Positions 11,801 to 21,178 are shown, counted from the stretch's first letter. The stretch: DNA of 64,000 nucleotides from Aureobasidium sp. EXF-3400 (GCA_024195585.1 SWBL01000132.1:1-64000), one strand, 5' to 3'. Numbers and translations: made by a program. The notes: generated by a model from the sequence alone, not told the origin.

Positions 11801-12764
11801 TACACTGGTCTACATGCCGTACATGGATGAGAGCCGTTTAGCAGCTCTGAAGCAGACGGAGACGCAGGTCAAACAGATACGTGATGAAGTACCTGCTTCC
11901 ACTTCACCTGTAAAACCTGTAAAATCTGCTATCTCTGCCCCTCTTTCCAAGCCACTGCCCTCATCTGCGTCTTCGTCAGCCTTACGTAAAGGCCTCGCAA
12001 GCATGAAAAGGACTGTCAACCGTAACACTACACCAGCACCTCCCTCCTTCCCATTATTGACACCCTCACCACGACATACCGCATCTCCACTCCTATCGTC
12101 GCGTCCATTTTCGGCATCAAAGACCAAAGTCAACAACATCGCTAGCTCACCCATGTCCGCGCCATCTGTCTCGCTTACCGATCAAGACATTCAAGCCGCT
12201 TTGCGCTTAGTAACGGAGTCTTGGGATCGGCAACAATACCGACTACAACAATATCTCGAAAGGAACTGCTGTATTCTGCATGGCGTACCCACATCTATGG
12301 AAATTGAAGAAGAGGCGTTTGAACGTGCAACCAGCGTTGGTACCTTGTCTCAGCTGATCGAGAAAGTGAAGCTGGATTCCACACCGACCGCAGAAAAAGA
12401 GCTAGACTTTGGTGATGGATACGACCTATCCGAGGTCAGCGTCGTCGGAAGCGAGGATGGTATGCAACCCCAAGCAGGACTGAGACTCTCTCTTCCACCA
12501 CGATTGCAACTACGACATGATGTCGAAGAAGACGAACAACCATCTGTCAGCTTTAAGCAATTCCTGCTCGGTCACCATGATATTAGTAGTCCTGAGGACA
12601 CAGTTGATGGTGTGAGTTCCTCGGGTGCTGCTACCGAAGGCGAAGACAGTGAATTGCCCAGCCCAGTGCTCGAGATGGGAAAGCCCGTCCTCAAAGGATT
12701 GGCTGGTCTAGGCATCAACCAAGGAGACCTCAAAACACCTACGCAAAAGAGTTTCTTTGACTGA
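8832..12764 (+). CDS. PH domain plus leucine-rich-repeat protein (CARMIL-like layout)
   Basis: A single uninterrupted frame of 1,310 residues, ATG at 8832. A basic Ser-rich N-terminus contains a run of eight Thr encoded by an ACC repeat. Residues about 145-290 look like a pleckstrin homology domain (GRVLHHGEVQTSS, KKKEYLVLTDTHILRYKN, and a closing FGESEDRDLWLRSIRQA helix). From about residue 520 to 1010 there are ribonuclease-inhibitor-type leucine-rich repeats, e.g. LEALDISGNLARL, LRELYLDYAYMSGSDIA, IRYLDISRTTLP and LRELHCEHNDIPL. A Ser/Pro-rich linker, a short charged helix and an acidic tail follow. A PH module followed by RI-type LRRs is the layout of CARMIL actin-capping regulators, but I cannot confirm orthology. 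A cortical scaffold role is inference. Confidence 0.78.
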   Translation: MPRSSSREHAGRRRSIFGIPSFTQIHPTTTTTTTTRDSPEKLNKDSSKTLKKRRGPTLVTNLESSPELVHDEDPSPISAGTLPSPKPVTRPSLSVRSGGRPVSSVFGSLRSMRSMHEDDTPLTTTSSRTPSINWADFDTNNGRKGRVLHHGEVQTSSSMFRKKKEYLVLTDTHILRYKNQSKAAETIGSVAPPFGRSPTIRHSSTNSIGSSQDLQSLHSDSSGDKEGRVTLRHIVAVHRLDDGRPYFAIEVCYLDEEGSQASAMVMQFGESEDRDLWLRSIRQAANKARLQDVNPISVVNSKNAARAVERENDYDPANYAIYKVIQRQFSKSRSSTDDLSKIASTVCFLAIGIHKVHVIPLVKTTSRVSSPSLSASNVPTSYGILNMTALRVSHSDDHFELTFRQPLKRPKTLYLASLASHDIALRLHHVENVLRPEGVSRMFKFSVPQEIDDHLPPTVNSDTEDHCCFERTLTAYCIAYDVNPSNICYTIDYSCEDAPRFQLLPLADSRRQNYSAAELLAVMRALRYNESFNSLSFADVQLDVLNGLHDNYGSEHVCTRTKRGTPIRLTTEELTQSCLLIQEVRALAATNKKLRRMDFSRCVVAKPPDYTDDSESKVKDIGCGVVEALSPLCKHQITNVDWIALNGIHLSETDLDYLVGAASDKACHFRAIELSRCSLTDRTLSLILDSLRAQDNTLEALDISGNLARLAPAVFDGQISVFGFIRKLNLSFASRTSGAEPLFNAETLLTWRLEELRLTGTSLNENTIQALATYLKHPQSDTLRELYLDYAYMSGSDIATIMRATKRGSIEPRSLHLDISHNNITKDHDQLCKAISDGSTPTHITLRAIEYREESVFRHLINAVKTNESIRYLDISRTTLPSDANDETSRALESLFAENCTLEELDISGEDSRLETSRFGVGLNQALNGLRHNTGLHILRVQYQRLGLPGASMLAEVLKVNRTLRELHCEHNDIPLSAFTDMINALGKNTTLVYMPYMDESRLAALKQTETQVKQIRDEVPASTSPVKPVKSAISAPLSKPLPSSASSSALRKGLASMKRTVNRNTTPAPPSFPLLTPSPRHTASPLLSSRPFSASKTKVNNIASSPMSAPSVSLTDQDIQAALRLVTESWDRQQYRLQQYLERNCCILHGVPTSMEIEEEAFERATSVGTLSQLIEKVKLDSTPTAEKELDFGDGYDLSEVSVVGSEDGMQPQAGLRLSLPPRLQLRHDVEEDEQPSVSFKQFLLGHHDISSPEDTVDGVSSSGAATEGEDSELPSPVLEMGKPVLKGLAGLGINQGDLKTPTQKSFFD
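8913..8936 (+). repeat. ACC trinucleotide run inside the PH-LRR coding region
   Basis: Seven ACC units plus ACT, coding for eight consecutive Thr. A likely length-variable microsatellite. Confidence 0.9.
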
Positions 12765-13551
12765 TTGCTAGTCACACTTTTCTTCATTCTTTGTCTGCTT
12801 TTTTTTCCCTTCATTCTCTTGTATTGTTCATTTGTTGAGGAGTTTCTTGTTTTGCTGGGAGTGAAATGATGTGTTGAGGTTTTTCTTATTTGTATACCCC
12901 CCGATGGAGACAGGACAATGGCTGGAATGGCAAATAGGAAAGGAGCATTGTTGAAAGGAAGTTGGTGCATACTCCAGGAGAGAGGTTGATCAGCTGCATC
13001 ATATTTTTGCTGTGTGTATAATGTCAAATGAAGAATGCAGATGAATTGAATATCAAATATTTCTCGAATGACAAAGTCTCTCACTCAAACTGTCAGAGCT
13101 AGGCTGTGCGGTCTGCACTCTGCACTTTTTCAACAACAGAATCCTTGGATGAGTGCTGCTCGCCACGGGCAACCGACCCCTTTCCAAGCACAAGCGCCTT
13201 TTACGATCCCACGGTTTGCTGAACATCCTCTGTGGAGCAAATCTTTCACACTTCCCTTATGAAAGTGCAGGAGGCTTGTTTGCTTCATATCCAATCTTGC
13301 TCCGCATAACCTCTTCCACCTATATGCACCTCCATACCAAGTCCTCTTAGCATAAGTCTCAACGCCAAGCTGCACGAACCGCCAAAAACCTGCGCACCAG
13401 CAATCCTTCTTTCTTTTTCTTTTACAAAAACTGGAAATGATTGGACCTGGGGTATCTATCTTTCGCTCGGTCAACGCATTTCCTCGATGCGACGCATCTC
13501 ATCATTTATTTGTGTGGATATAAACCATTCAAGCTCGAATTAACATAATCT
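12765..13551. other. intergenic region between PH-LRR gene and tRNA-Ser
   Basis: Starts with a T-rich 3' UTR-like stretch (about 12770-12850). No recognisable protein or further RNA gene is visible up to the tRNA. Confidence 0.5.
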
Positions 13552-13664
13552 GGCGCTCTGGCCGAGTGGTTAAGGCGTTTGACTCGAATGATTGCTGTAG
13601 TAGCGTTCAACTCAACCGATATCAAATCCTTTCGGGGGCGTGTGTTCGAATCACACGGGCGTCG
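13552..13664 (+). tRNA. tRNA-Ser(CGA) with a 32-nt intron
   Basis: The acceptor stem GGCGCTC (13552-13558) pairs with GGGCGTC (13657-13663), with discriminator G at 13664. The D arm GGCCGAGTGGTTAAGGCG is of the class II type. The anticodon stem TTTGA (13578-13582) pairs with TCAAA (13622-13626), with anticodon CGA at 13585-13587. An intron of about 32 nt (13589-13620) follows the purine after the anticodon, the canonical eukaryotic position. A 13-nt variable arm precedes the T arm GTGTG-TTCGAAT-CACAC (13640-13656). The long variable arm and CGA anticodon identify serine (reads UCG). The intron ends may shift by one base. Confidence 0.93.
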
Positions 13665-13669
13665 ATATC

Positions 13670-13675
13670 TTTTTT
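13670..13675 (+). terminator. RNA polymerase III terminator
   Basis: A T run of six begins six bases after the tRNA-Ser discriminator, the expected Pol III stop. Confidence 0.8.
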
Positions 13676-13725
13676 ACTCTATCTCGAGCTTAACATTGTA
13701 GAGGTGTTGTTCTTTTGGTCTTGGA

Positions 13726-13748
13726 GGTGGTGGTGGTGGTGGTGGTGG
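13726..13748 (+). repeat. GGT trinucleotide run
   Basis: Nearly eight perfect GGT units in intergenic sequence just beyond the tRNA. Confidence 0.9.
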
Positions 13749-13839
13749 ATTTCAGGAAACGGAAATTCGAGGAGATATGCGAAGCTTTTCGTGAAAAAGT
13801 CTTGACGGCTTTTGTGCGCACCACAAACGAGGATTAAGT

Positions 13840-14290
13840 CGTGATTACGCATCACCGTTGCTTGTCCACTGTCTCCTTGTTTTATAGAATGTATAGAAGT
13901 AATATTTATAGAGGCATGATTCGTGAACTATGTGCTAATGGCCAGAAATTTTGTGCCACAATAGAAGTAACAAAGATATATATACTAATTGTACTACTAT
14001 TTGTCTATTATGTTCTAAGACCTAACATGTCCCGATAAAGAAAGCTATTATTATTTGAGGATATGCAGGCATGGTCGTAGGTTGGGTAGTATGGAGAAAT
14101 CACAATTAGGAAGGCATTATAGCAGTTATATTATCAGCTCTCGGATAACAATCTGTTAAGGGGTGATAGAAGCAAAGTCTAAAAAAAGAATCCGGATAAG
14201 AGCCTAACAGAAAAGAAGTATAAAAACGGAGTCCAAAAAACAGGTAAGCAGTCCAAAAAAAATAAAAAAAATTGGAAGATTGCGACAGAC
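13840..14290. other. AT-rich island
   Basis: Base composition shifts sharply to A/T relative to both flanks, with many TA dinucleotides and repeated GTCCAAAAAA motifs near 14230-14260. No gene is recognisable. It lies directly downstream of a tRNA gene. It could be a mutated (RIP-like) remnant of a mobile element, but no terminal repeats or reverse-transcriptase motif can be read, so this is inference. Confidence 0.45.
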
Positions 14291-14587
14291 GAAGGCCTCA
14301 GTCGTGGCTAGGCCGTGTTTGTATCGAGCTAAGCAACTGTTGCAAAGGTGTCGTCGTCAGCAGCGTTACTTTCGAAGGATGACAAGCCATGTACGTGAGA
14401 GATGGTACCAGTCGAATTCGAGCGAAACTTGTTAGGGCGAAGCCTCTGTTCTGAGAGCGTCGAAGTGTCTAGCAGACCTCGTCGTAATTGGGGAGGTACA
14501 CCAGATTGTGACTGGCAGTGCCACAGCCGTTGGTTCGGAAGTCCTTCTCATCTCCTATGGCGCCACAATCGCTACACTGGTTGAGAC

Positions 14588-14671
14588 AACCTGGGATCTT
14601 TGTTCTATGACCTGATCTTTGTGTTTTGTTACCTGATTTCCTTGTTCTGTGACTCGGTTTTTGTGTTTCGT
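14588..14671 (-). repeat. 21-bp minisatellite, four units
   Basis: Four imperfect 21-nt units in tandem. Translated on the minus strand in one frame they give heptads TKHKNRV, TEQGNQV, TKHKDQV, IEQRSQV. Units 1 and 3 resemble each other, as do 2 and 4, so the array probably grew by doubling a 42-bp pair. All three minus-strand frames matter little for the stop pattern because the unit lacks stops in at least two of them. It begins about 20 nt beyond the GTPase stop codon. Confidence 0.75.
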
Positions 14672-14691
14672 CGCCTTTGTACACAAACTCC

Positions 14692-16116
14692 TCACAACTC
14701 GTGCAAATGGAAAGCAGAGGACGGCTCTTCGTCCTCCTTGGGAAAGTCTGCTTTGCAACAAGTCCAGAAATATATGCAAGGTTCTTCGTTTGTCATACGC
14801 TTACACCTGGAACACTTTCCACGTCGTGTCGTAAAGCCTTCCAGATTGTCTTCGAGTTCTTTGAGTTCTTCGACTGTTAATTCCAATTGACCAGAAGTAA
14901 TCATCGCGGTTAGGTCCCGTAGGTCAACAACTGTTTCACCAAAATGGGCGGATGCAGAGGCGGCAGCCGTCACACCAGCACTTATGGCCGCAGCTGCGAT
15001 AGCCATGTGTAGCAGAGTCCCGGCCGCGACGGCGCTGCCAGGATTTGGAGCGATGATAGTGATAGCTGTTGCCAAACCTGCTGCCGTAAATGACCCGACA
15101 GCAGCAAGACCAACGACTACTTTTTTGAGTATGGACTTTGTTCTCTCGGTAACATCTCGGGAGCCATGAGTGAGGACTTGGTACCCGATATGTCTGGTCT
15201 TCTCGCGATGGATCTGACGGATTGTTTTATGGCATCGCCCAAACGCACGAGGATCGCCTTCCTGCAAACAATCCAAGCATTTGCCATGAGTGTTGGTCCA
15301 CTAGATTGAATAAGCAAATGGGGACACAATGAATCTTTTGACGTTGATGCATTTTACCTTGATTGGATGTATCGCGCGAAACCAACCGAGCGCCTCGGAC
15401 TTGGAAGATTGCTGAAGCTCGAGGATCTCGCGGGCCCGAGAATTTGGGACAGTCTTACCTTCGATTGTCAGATCGCAGTCACCTGGGTTCTTTCCGTTCA
15501 GAGAAAGCCCAATGTTCTTTAGGCATAGCCTCTCTGACACTTCTGCGCTTCCTGTGACCTGCTGGACAACACTTTGCACGGCGAAACCCTCAGTCGCTGC
15601 ACCGCGTAGCATCACAACCACATGTAGCCAGCCAATTGACCGATTTGCCGATGAACCATGAACCTCGGGATTTACAAGGTCGTTGACATAACGAGCTTGA
15701 TCCTCGAGCTCTTCCGTGACCTTTGGGTCGTTGATGAACCAGTAAACCCCGTTGAAGTGGGATAGTTTCTGGACTTTGAAAGCACTGAGTATGTTCGCTC
15801 TGTGCTTGGAACTAGAGAATGCGCTTGGGTCGTCGGAAGCTCGTGAGTCTCCAAATCCAGGCGTGTCCACTAGCAAGACCAAAAAGGCGGGACCTGCTGG
15901 ATAAAACGTCGTTTCGCTTGTCAGAGATCCTCCACTGGCTACGAGTTCTTTCGGATCGACAGCACCGCCCATGGATCGAACGAACGTGCTTTTCCCGGTG
16001 CCCGTATTCCCACGCAACGATAAACTCGCTGGTTCTGCTGTTCGTCGGTCATCTTTGAAGTCGCTGATTGTTGGGCTCTCTGAAGAAGAGATCTTCGTGA
16101 CAGGACGAAGAACATT
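14692..16116 (-). CDS. P-loop GTPase (AIG1/MMR_HSR1-like G domain), start not resolved
   Basis: Coding sequence is open from about 16116 and contains P-loop GNTGTGKSTF (near 15990) and G3 motif VDTPGFGDS (near 15855), typical of AIG1/septin-like G domains. Upstream there is no in-frame ATG before a TAA at 16117-16119, so a 5' exon is missing from this model or the gene is truncated. An in-frame TAG at 15301-15303 is removed if a 57-nt phase-0 intron (15301-15357, GTAAAA donor, CTAG acceptor) is spliced, joining RAIHPIK to WTNTHGKCLDCLQ. The C-terminal part has a long Ala/Gly-rich hydrophobic hairpin (GLAAVGSFTAAGLATAITI... to AAAAISAGVTAAA) and a Cys-rich end (CSRCKRM, FWTCCKADF), so it is probably membrane-associated. 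Function unknown. Confidence 0.65.
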
Positions 16117-16119
16117 TTA

Positions 16120-16770
16120 GCTGGATACTGCTTTATAGGTGGTCCTCAGAAATCGCGCGGATAGAATGGCACCACTTCTTGGCATGGCAATTCCAAAGAG
16201 TTGTTATCAAGTTTGCCTTGTTTTCACAGATGCAGCCGACAGCGAATCAGCTCATAGTGTGGCAGAAAGTACATCCAGCCCGACAAGACTGGCGTCCACA
16301 CGGGCGGATAGCGAGGCTTTGTTCAGACTCGATAGGGGCTTCACTTAGCCCAAACAGTGACTTTCTCAGAAATCACGCGCAGAGAACAGCGTCTGGTCAA
16401 GGCTGGGCTTGGGAAGGGCCAATAGCTCTTATCGAACTTGAACATCGCGAGATGGCTGCATACTGGTCGCTGTGGCTTACACCGAACGCCTGCTTTTGTT
16501 CGAGCATCTCCCTGTCGATAGAACCCAACATCGTCATAATCTCACTTGCAGCAGACTCGCAGCAGCTGAGATTCGAGGTATACACATGTATATGTGGCGG
16601 TCCGGAGTCGCCGTGAATGCTGCATCCTGCATGCGCTGATACCTGAGGACCTCGTTCTCATTGTGTCGTCAACTACAACAAGACTTGGTCGATCAGTGCT
16701 AACAGCCCGGAGAATAATTTGTATAGACGTCTCGCGCTCCTATCACGCGAGAGGGTTGAAGCAGTCCGAC
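16120..16770. other. intergenic region upstream of the GTPase
   Basis: Should contain the missing 5' exon or promoter of the GTPase. A minus-strand open stretch (about 16587-16397, including MTMLGSIDREMLEQKQAF) could be a remnant or an exon, but no consistent splice path to the P-loop exon was found. Confidence 0.35.
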
Positions 16771-18297
16771 CTATCTCCTTCCTTTCAACTCAGCGAGGAA
16801 CTCGTTCAACGCTTGCCAATCCTCCTCTTCGCAACCTGGTTCCTCCACCTGGAATTTGATGATTTCATTCCCATCCTCTCTCCAGTCTGTCCAGTCAAAG
16901 TCCTCAGCATCGTAACTTGCGAAGTCATCCCATACGCCCTCACTAAACGCACCATAACGCTCTATTCTGACAGCGCTGCACAGCGCATCCGCATGCTCGT
17001 AAGCCTTGCTATCCCAATGACTATGGTTAACGGCGAAATGCCTCAACTTGGGCAAACCCTCTGCAAAACGTTTGAACAGATGATGCCATCGTGTGGGATC
17101 TTTCCAGACTTGCGACTTGAGTGTACGACCTCGCCATTTAGGTTGGTAGCCAGGCGGATCGGATGAATGGTCTTTTCCGTACACGATTGTACGGCTAGGT
17201 ATATCGACGTGGGTTTCTGCGATGGAGACTGCCACGCCTATCATGGCATCATCCAAGATCAACTCTTCCAGGGTGTTTGCATGCGACAATATCCACTCCA
17301 CCTGTTTCTCGCTGGTGAAGCTATAGTCTCCCAATATCAAGGTTCGCAAAGCAGGGAAATGGGGTAAGTTGCCAGCGGGATAAAAGCCCCAGTATGCCTC
17401 TTCGTTCCCGTAGATCCTCAGGTACTCGAGCTGTGCGGCAATAGGTCCTAGCCAATACTCTTGCAGTTCGAACCCGAAGAAATCATGGACTTCGGGCTGG
17501 TGGAGTGTGTTTTCTGGCGCAGCGTCCCAATCTTCAACTGTGATGCATAAACCCAGCTGGGTTATCCTTCTCATCACAACCTCGAAGTTGTTCTTGAAAG
17601 CTATTTCCTCAGTGGTAGATGCTTTCCCCATCAAAACCTTGGGCGTAATATTCTGCAAGCTCTTGATACTGAGATTGAACAACTTCTCTGCATCCGCTAG
17701 TCCAGCAAAGAATGTCGACAACACAATAACTCGAAAGTCTATGTCCTCTGGTCCTGGATTATCCATACTTTCGGAACCGCATTTCGTCATAAAAATCAAT
17801 TCTGCATGTGTGAGATTCTTGAGCCTTGCTGCTTTCAACATGGCGTCCACGAAGAAAGGGTGTGGCTGCTTATAATCATCGCTCTTGTCGCGGTCCCGGG
17901 AGTAAATCATGCCTCGGCGATTTGGTTGTTTTCTTGTTTGAAACACCACTTTCCTCACATGCAAATTCACTCTCTCCTCTTCCAGAACCTTCATATATCT
18001 CTCCGCAGAAGTTTCTGTAGGTAATACACGAACGACCGAGAAAAGCAACGGCGTACTAAGCTGTTCAAAAGTCTTTGAAACCAATCGTAGAGAGCGCAGA
18101 CTTGCAATATCAGGGGCTGGCGATATTGCTAGAGCGATATTTGAATAACTCAGACCAGCATAGGTAGGGCCATCTGGAACGTGTTGGCCGGCATAGCTGC
18201 TCGACACGCGGCGTTTGGGGTCTGGTGGTAGTGGAGTGGCGGTGTAGTCTACGATCCGGGAGAGGAGTTCTGGTGGTAGGTTGCAGAGTGTGAACAT
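16771..18297 (-). CDS. F-box-like protein
   Basis: 508 residues from ATG at 18297. The frame is open further upstream, but that part lacks an ATG, and the chosen start places an F-box-like motif (LCNLPPELLSRIVDYTA, residues about 4-20) at the N-terminus, as in many fungal F-box proteins. The second half of the box is represented by LRSLRLVSKTFEQLSTPLLF near residue 70. The rest has scattered leucine-rich stretches (LEYLRIYGNEE, LRTLILGDYSF, LEELILDDAMIG) that suggest irregular LRRs for substrate binding, and ends in an acidic/aromatic tail. Such proteins usually couple targets to SCF ubiquitin ligases. The target is unknown, and a degenerate box that no longer binds Skp1 is possible. Confidence 0.72.
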   Translation of the reverse strand: MFTLCNLPPELLSRIVDYTATPLPPDPKRRVSSSYAGQHVPDGPTYAGLSYSNIALAISPAPDIASLRSLRLVSKTFEQLSTPLLFSVVRVLPTETSAERYMKVLEEERVNLHVRKVVFQTRKQPNRRGMIYSRDRDKSDDYKQPHPFFVDAMLKAARLKNLTHAELIFMTKCGSESMDNPGPEDIDFRVIVLSTFFAGLADAEKLFNLSIKSLQNITPKVLMGKASTTEEIAFKNNFEVVMRRITQLGLCITVEDWDAAPENTLHQPEVHDFFGFELQEYWLGPIAAQLEYLRIYGNEEAYWGFYPAGNLPHFPALRTLILGDYSFTSEKQVEWILSHANTLEELILDDAMIGVAVSIAETHVDIPSRTIVYGKDHSSDPPGYQPKWRGRTLKSQVWKDPTRWHHLFKRFAEGLPKLRHFAVNHSHWDSKAYEHADALCSAVRIERYGAFSEGVWDDFASYDAEDFDWTDWREDGNEIIKFQVEEPGCEEEDWQALNEFLAELKGRR

Positions 18298-18844
18298 TTT
18301 GTGTCCAGTCTGGGTGTGAGATTTGGTAACAAAGTTGTGATAAGTATGTGTGAGTGGGATGGTAGTGTTATAGACGTCGAGTGGTCGTGACTCGTAGTGA
18401 CAACGCACGGACAAAGTGGCTTGAGGATAGTGAAATGAGGACTACCATTTTAGGTTTCTAGGCAATTGAAATAGTGGAATATCTCGCTTGTACCATGCTT
18501 GTTTCCCAGTAATCAGGCAGTACTCTGTTGAAAGTGGTGGTCGTTGCCTAGATTCGTTCTGAAAGAGGGTCTGAGAAGCTATACAAGGTTGCACCTTCTG
18601 TCTGCTCGATTACAGTCTTTATTATCAATCTATATTATGTGTTGGAGATTAACAGTCAGGCGGGAGAATCACATTTCTACTGATTGCAGTTTCGGTAGAA
18701 TATGCTATCTCCTGTTGGAGGACATGGCTTTTTTGGAATGATATGTTCTGATTTCTATACTTTTGCACTTCTCGAAAAGAGAGCGAGCGATGTGGTCTCT
18801 GTATCTTTGACGACATGTGATTGTTTCCTACCACCGTTTCTTTA
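18298..18844. other. intergenic region
   Basis: Between the F-box gene promoter and the 3' end of BRF1. No supported gene. Confidence 0.5.
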
Positions 18845-21178
18845 CTACCATTCATCATTTCCACCATACTCGTCATCGCCAATGCCAAAGTCTCCAGTCA
18901 CATCCCCAGTAGCAGCTTCAAAGTCTTCGTCTTCTTCATAGTGCGGCGAAGTGGGCTGGGCATCTGCACCAGGCCAGTAGTCATCTTCGTCTTCTTCGTC
19001 TTCCTCCTCTTCTTCTGCTTCTTCTGGTGCAGCTCCTTCTCCTTCTGTTGCAGGTTGTGTTGGTTCGTGATGCGGTGAAATTTGTGTAGCTGCTGGTGTA
19101 GGGAGAGCAGTTTGTGAGGGCCCGGCTTGTGGCGATTGTGCAGCAGTGGATGGAGAAGCGGCGCGCACGCTCTCTGGTGCTGGAGTCGAGGCTTCCGATG
19201 TAGCTCTTGATTCGCCATGACTGCGGTCGCCATAAATTTTGCCCAGAGCAGCGTAGTTGACTCGTTGTGAGAAACCCTTGGGTGCTCTCTTTTCCAGCAT
19301 ACGCAAAGAAGCATCGGCAGGTGACTCAACCGGTGTTCCCGCGTCGGTGAGGACAGTGCCATCGCCCATACGACCTCTCTTTTTGCGTTTGTTGGTCTTC
19401 TTGTCTTTGCCTTCTGCTTCCTCAAGTGCCTTTTTCAATTGCTTGGCTTGTTGAGCACGGAGCCAGTCTTCGTTGTGTGCAACCCAGATCATTTCCTTCA
19501 CCTTGACTTGCTCCTCGCTCAACAACGCATTTGCCACCTCGGGGTCATCAGCAAACTCATCTTCACCGATGATCTCTGAGTCTGACACCAGACTATGAGT
19601 ACGTCCCATGGCTTCTAGCCTCAAAGCATTCTGTTGGACAATTGCGGCACGTTGTTGTTCGGCGAGAGCCTTTGCACGTTCTTCGATCTTCTCTTTTTCG
19701 GCTTGTTCTTTTGACGATATACATTCACGTTCGAGGAGAATATTCTGGATTTCTCCTTCGAGTTCTTCTTCTGCCATAAAGTCGGCATCGGTAAGGGGCG
19801 GTGGAGCGATTGTTTCCTTCTTCTTGCGACCACTTTTGACCTTGATAATTTCGGTGGGTTCAGGTGTAGAGGATGCGTGCTCATTGGCTTGAGTATCGGA
19901 AACGACACTGGCGCTTCGGCGAAGAGCAGGGTCAAGAGGGATTTCAGGGATTGCGAAACCGTCTGCATCACGACGGGGCTGTTGTTGTTGTTGAGCTGCT
20001 GCTTGAACGATAGCGTTGCTGCGTGCGCTTGACACCTTTTGCCGTTTGGCCGATTGTGCTGCTTCTGCTTGAGAATGTGATTCAGCGTCAGGGGCGACGG
20101 AAGATTGGCGTGATGACTCCTTGCTCATTTCATAAGCCTTGCGCTTGAGCAGTTTTCTCAACTGCTTTTGTTTTCGGAGCTCGGCTTCCATGAGAGATGG
20201 TGGATCTGCTTGTTCTCTGATTCTCACACCTTTCTCGCGAAATTCGTCAATCTTGAGATGAGCAGCACGAGTGCGCTTGAACTCTTCGAGACGTTTTGAG
20301 ATTGTGAGATCAGCAACTTTGACGACAAAGACAACTTCTCGGACGGTGCGACGGAAGTTGTTCATGCGAGCAGCGAGGATGAGACAGGCACCACAGAGAC
20401 CAGCTGGGTGTCTTCCGGTCACGATCCAATCTCTCTTCATGCGGCGGATGATCTTGACGGCATCCTCGGCGACTTGGCGAGTCTTTTCACCAAATTCAAG
20501 TTTGCTCGCGTACTTGAGGATCAATGGTTCAATCTCGATCATCTTGGTAGTTTCCTTGAAGTCCACGAAGAGGTTAGCCAGTAGACCCTTGTAGGTATCT
20601 CCCAAGCTGAAAACATTGACTGAAATGACTTCAGCAATATCCATGAGCAAGATAGTGTTCTCGGCCTTGTTGCGGCAAGCGATGTACAAGCAAGCACCAG
20701 CGACTTCATCAGCGCGACGACCTTGGGTAAAGTTGCTGTTGGAAGCAAGTTTCCAGATACCCATAGCTTTATCCGAGACATCAGGAGGGATAGGTAGTCG
20801 TGCAGTAAACAGGCGCAGGGATTCACGACCATTGTTCTCGCTGTCCTCTCTGCTCTGCATCGAAGCACCCAGTCTACGAGCAGCAGCGGCACCCAATGTC
20901 TTTGCATGACGCGAGTTTTCGTTGACAATACCACCTTCGACTGTGGCAGCACCAGTGGATGATTCTCCAAAAGTGACTTCAGCGACGATGTTCTGCTCAC
21001 TGACTTGAGTACCGCAGTTCAAACAAATCTTGGCACCGTCGATGACTTCGAAACTGGGATTGTCGCAACCACATTCTGATCTCTTTGCTGGACGAGGAAG
21101 AGGTTTGAAAGAGGCAGGAGTCTTGGCTCCGAGACCAGATAGACGCTGAGGTCGACGAGGGGGAGCAATGCCAGGCAT
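18845..21178 (-). CDS. BRF1: TFIIIB subunit Brf1 (RNA polymerase III initiation)
   Basis: An intronless 777-residue frame, ATG at 21178. A zinc ribbon lies near residues 36-57 (ECGCDNP ... ICLNCGTQV); the first Cys pair is C-x-C rather than the usual C-x2-C. Two TFIIB-type cyclin folds follow (about 85-290): GRRADEVAGACLYIACR and the second repeat TGRHPAGLCGACLILAARM. The Brf1-specific homology block is near residues 560-650 (VKEMIWVAHNEDWLRAQQAKQ through KRAPKGFSQRVNYAALGKIY), which in yeast holds the TBP- and Bdp1-binding region. The C-terminus is long, acidic and Pro-rich. Brf1 recruits Pol III to tRNA and 5S genes. It is divergent from the GATA-like repeat gene. Confidence 0.95.
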   Translation of the reverse strand: MPGIAPPRRPQRLSGLGAKTPASFKPLPRPAKRSECGCDNPSFEVIDGAKICLNCGTQVSEQNIVAEVTFGESSTGAATVEGGIVNENSRHAKTLGAAAARRLGASMQSREDSENNGRESLRLFTARLPIPPDVSDKAMGIWKLASNSNFTQGRRADEVAGACLYIACRNKAENTILLMDIAEVISVNVFSLGDTYKGLLANLFVDFKETTKMIEIEPLILKYASKLEFGEKTRQVAEDAVKIIRRMKRDWIVTGRHPAGLCGACLILAARMNNFRRTVREVVFVVKVADLTISKRLEEFKRTRAAHLKIDEFREKGVRIREQADPPSLMEAELRKQKQLRKLLKRKAYEMSKESSRQSSVAPDAESHSQAEAAQSAKRQKVSSARSNAIVQAAAQQQQQPRRDADGFAIPEIPLDPALRRSASVVSDTQANEHASSTPEPTEIIKVKSGRKKKETIAPPPLTDADFMAEEELEGEIQNILLERECISSKEQAEKEKIEERAKALAEQQRAAIVQQNALRLEAMGRTHSLVSDSEIIGEDEFADDPEVANALLSEEQVKVKEMIWVAHNEDWLRAQQAKQLKKALEEAEGKDKKTNKRKKRGRMGDGTVLTDAGTPVESPADASLRMLEKRAPKGFSQRVNYAALGKIYGDRSHGESRATSEASTPAPESVRAASPSTAAQSPQAGPSQTALPTPAATQISPHHEPTQPATEGEGAAPEEAEEEEEDEEDEDDYWPGADAQPTSPHYEEDEDFEAATGDVTGDFGIGDDEYGGNDEW

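Noticed and set aside
15301..15303. In-frame TAG in the GTPase, as a nonsense mutation
   Set aside because: It forms the end of a plausible 57-nt phase-0 GT-AG intron; splicing removes it and joins two sensible segments.
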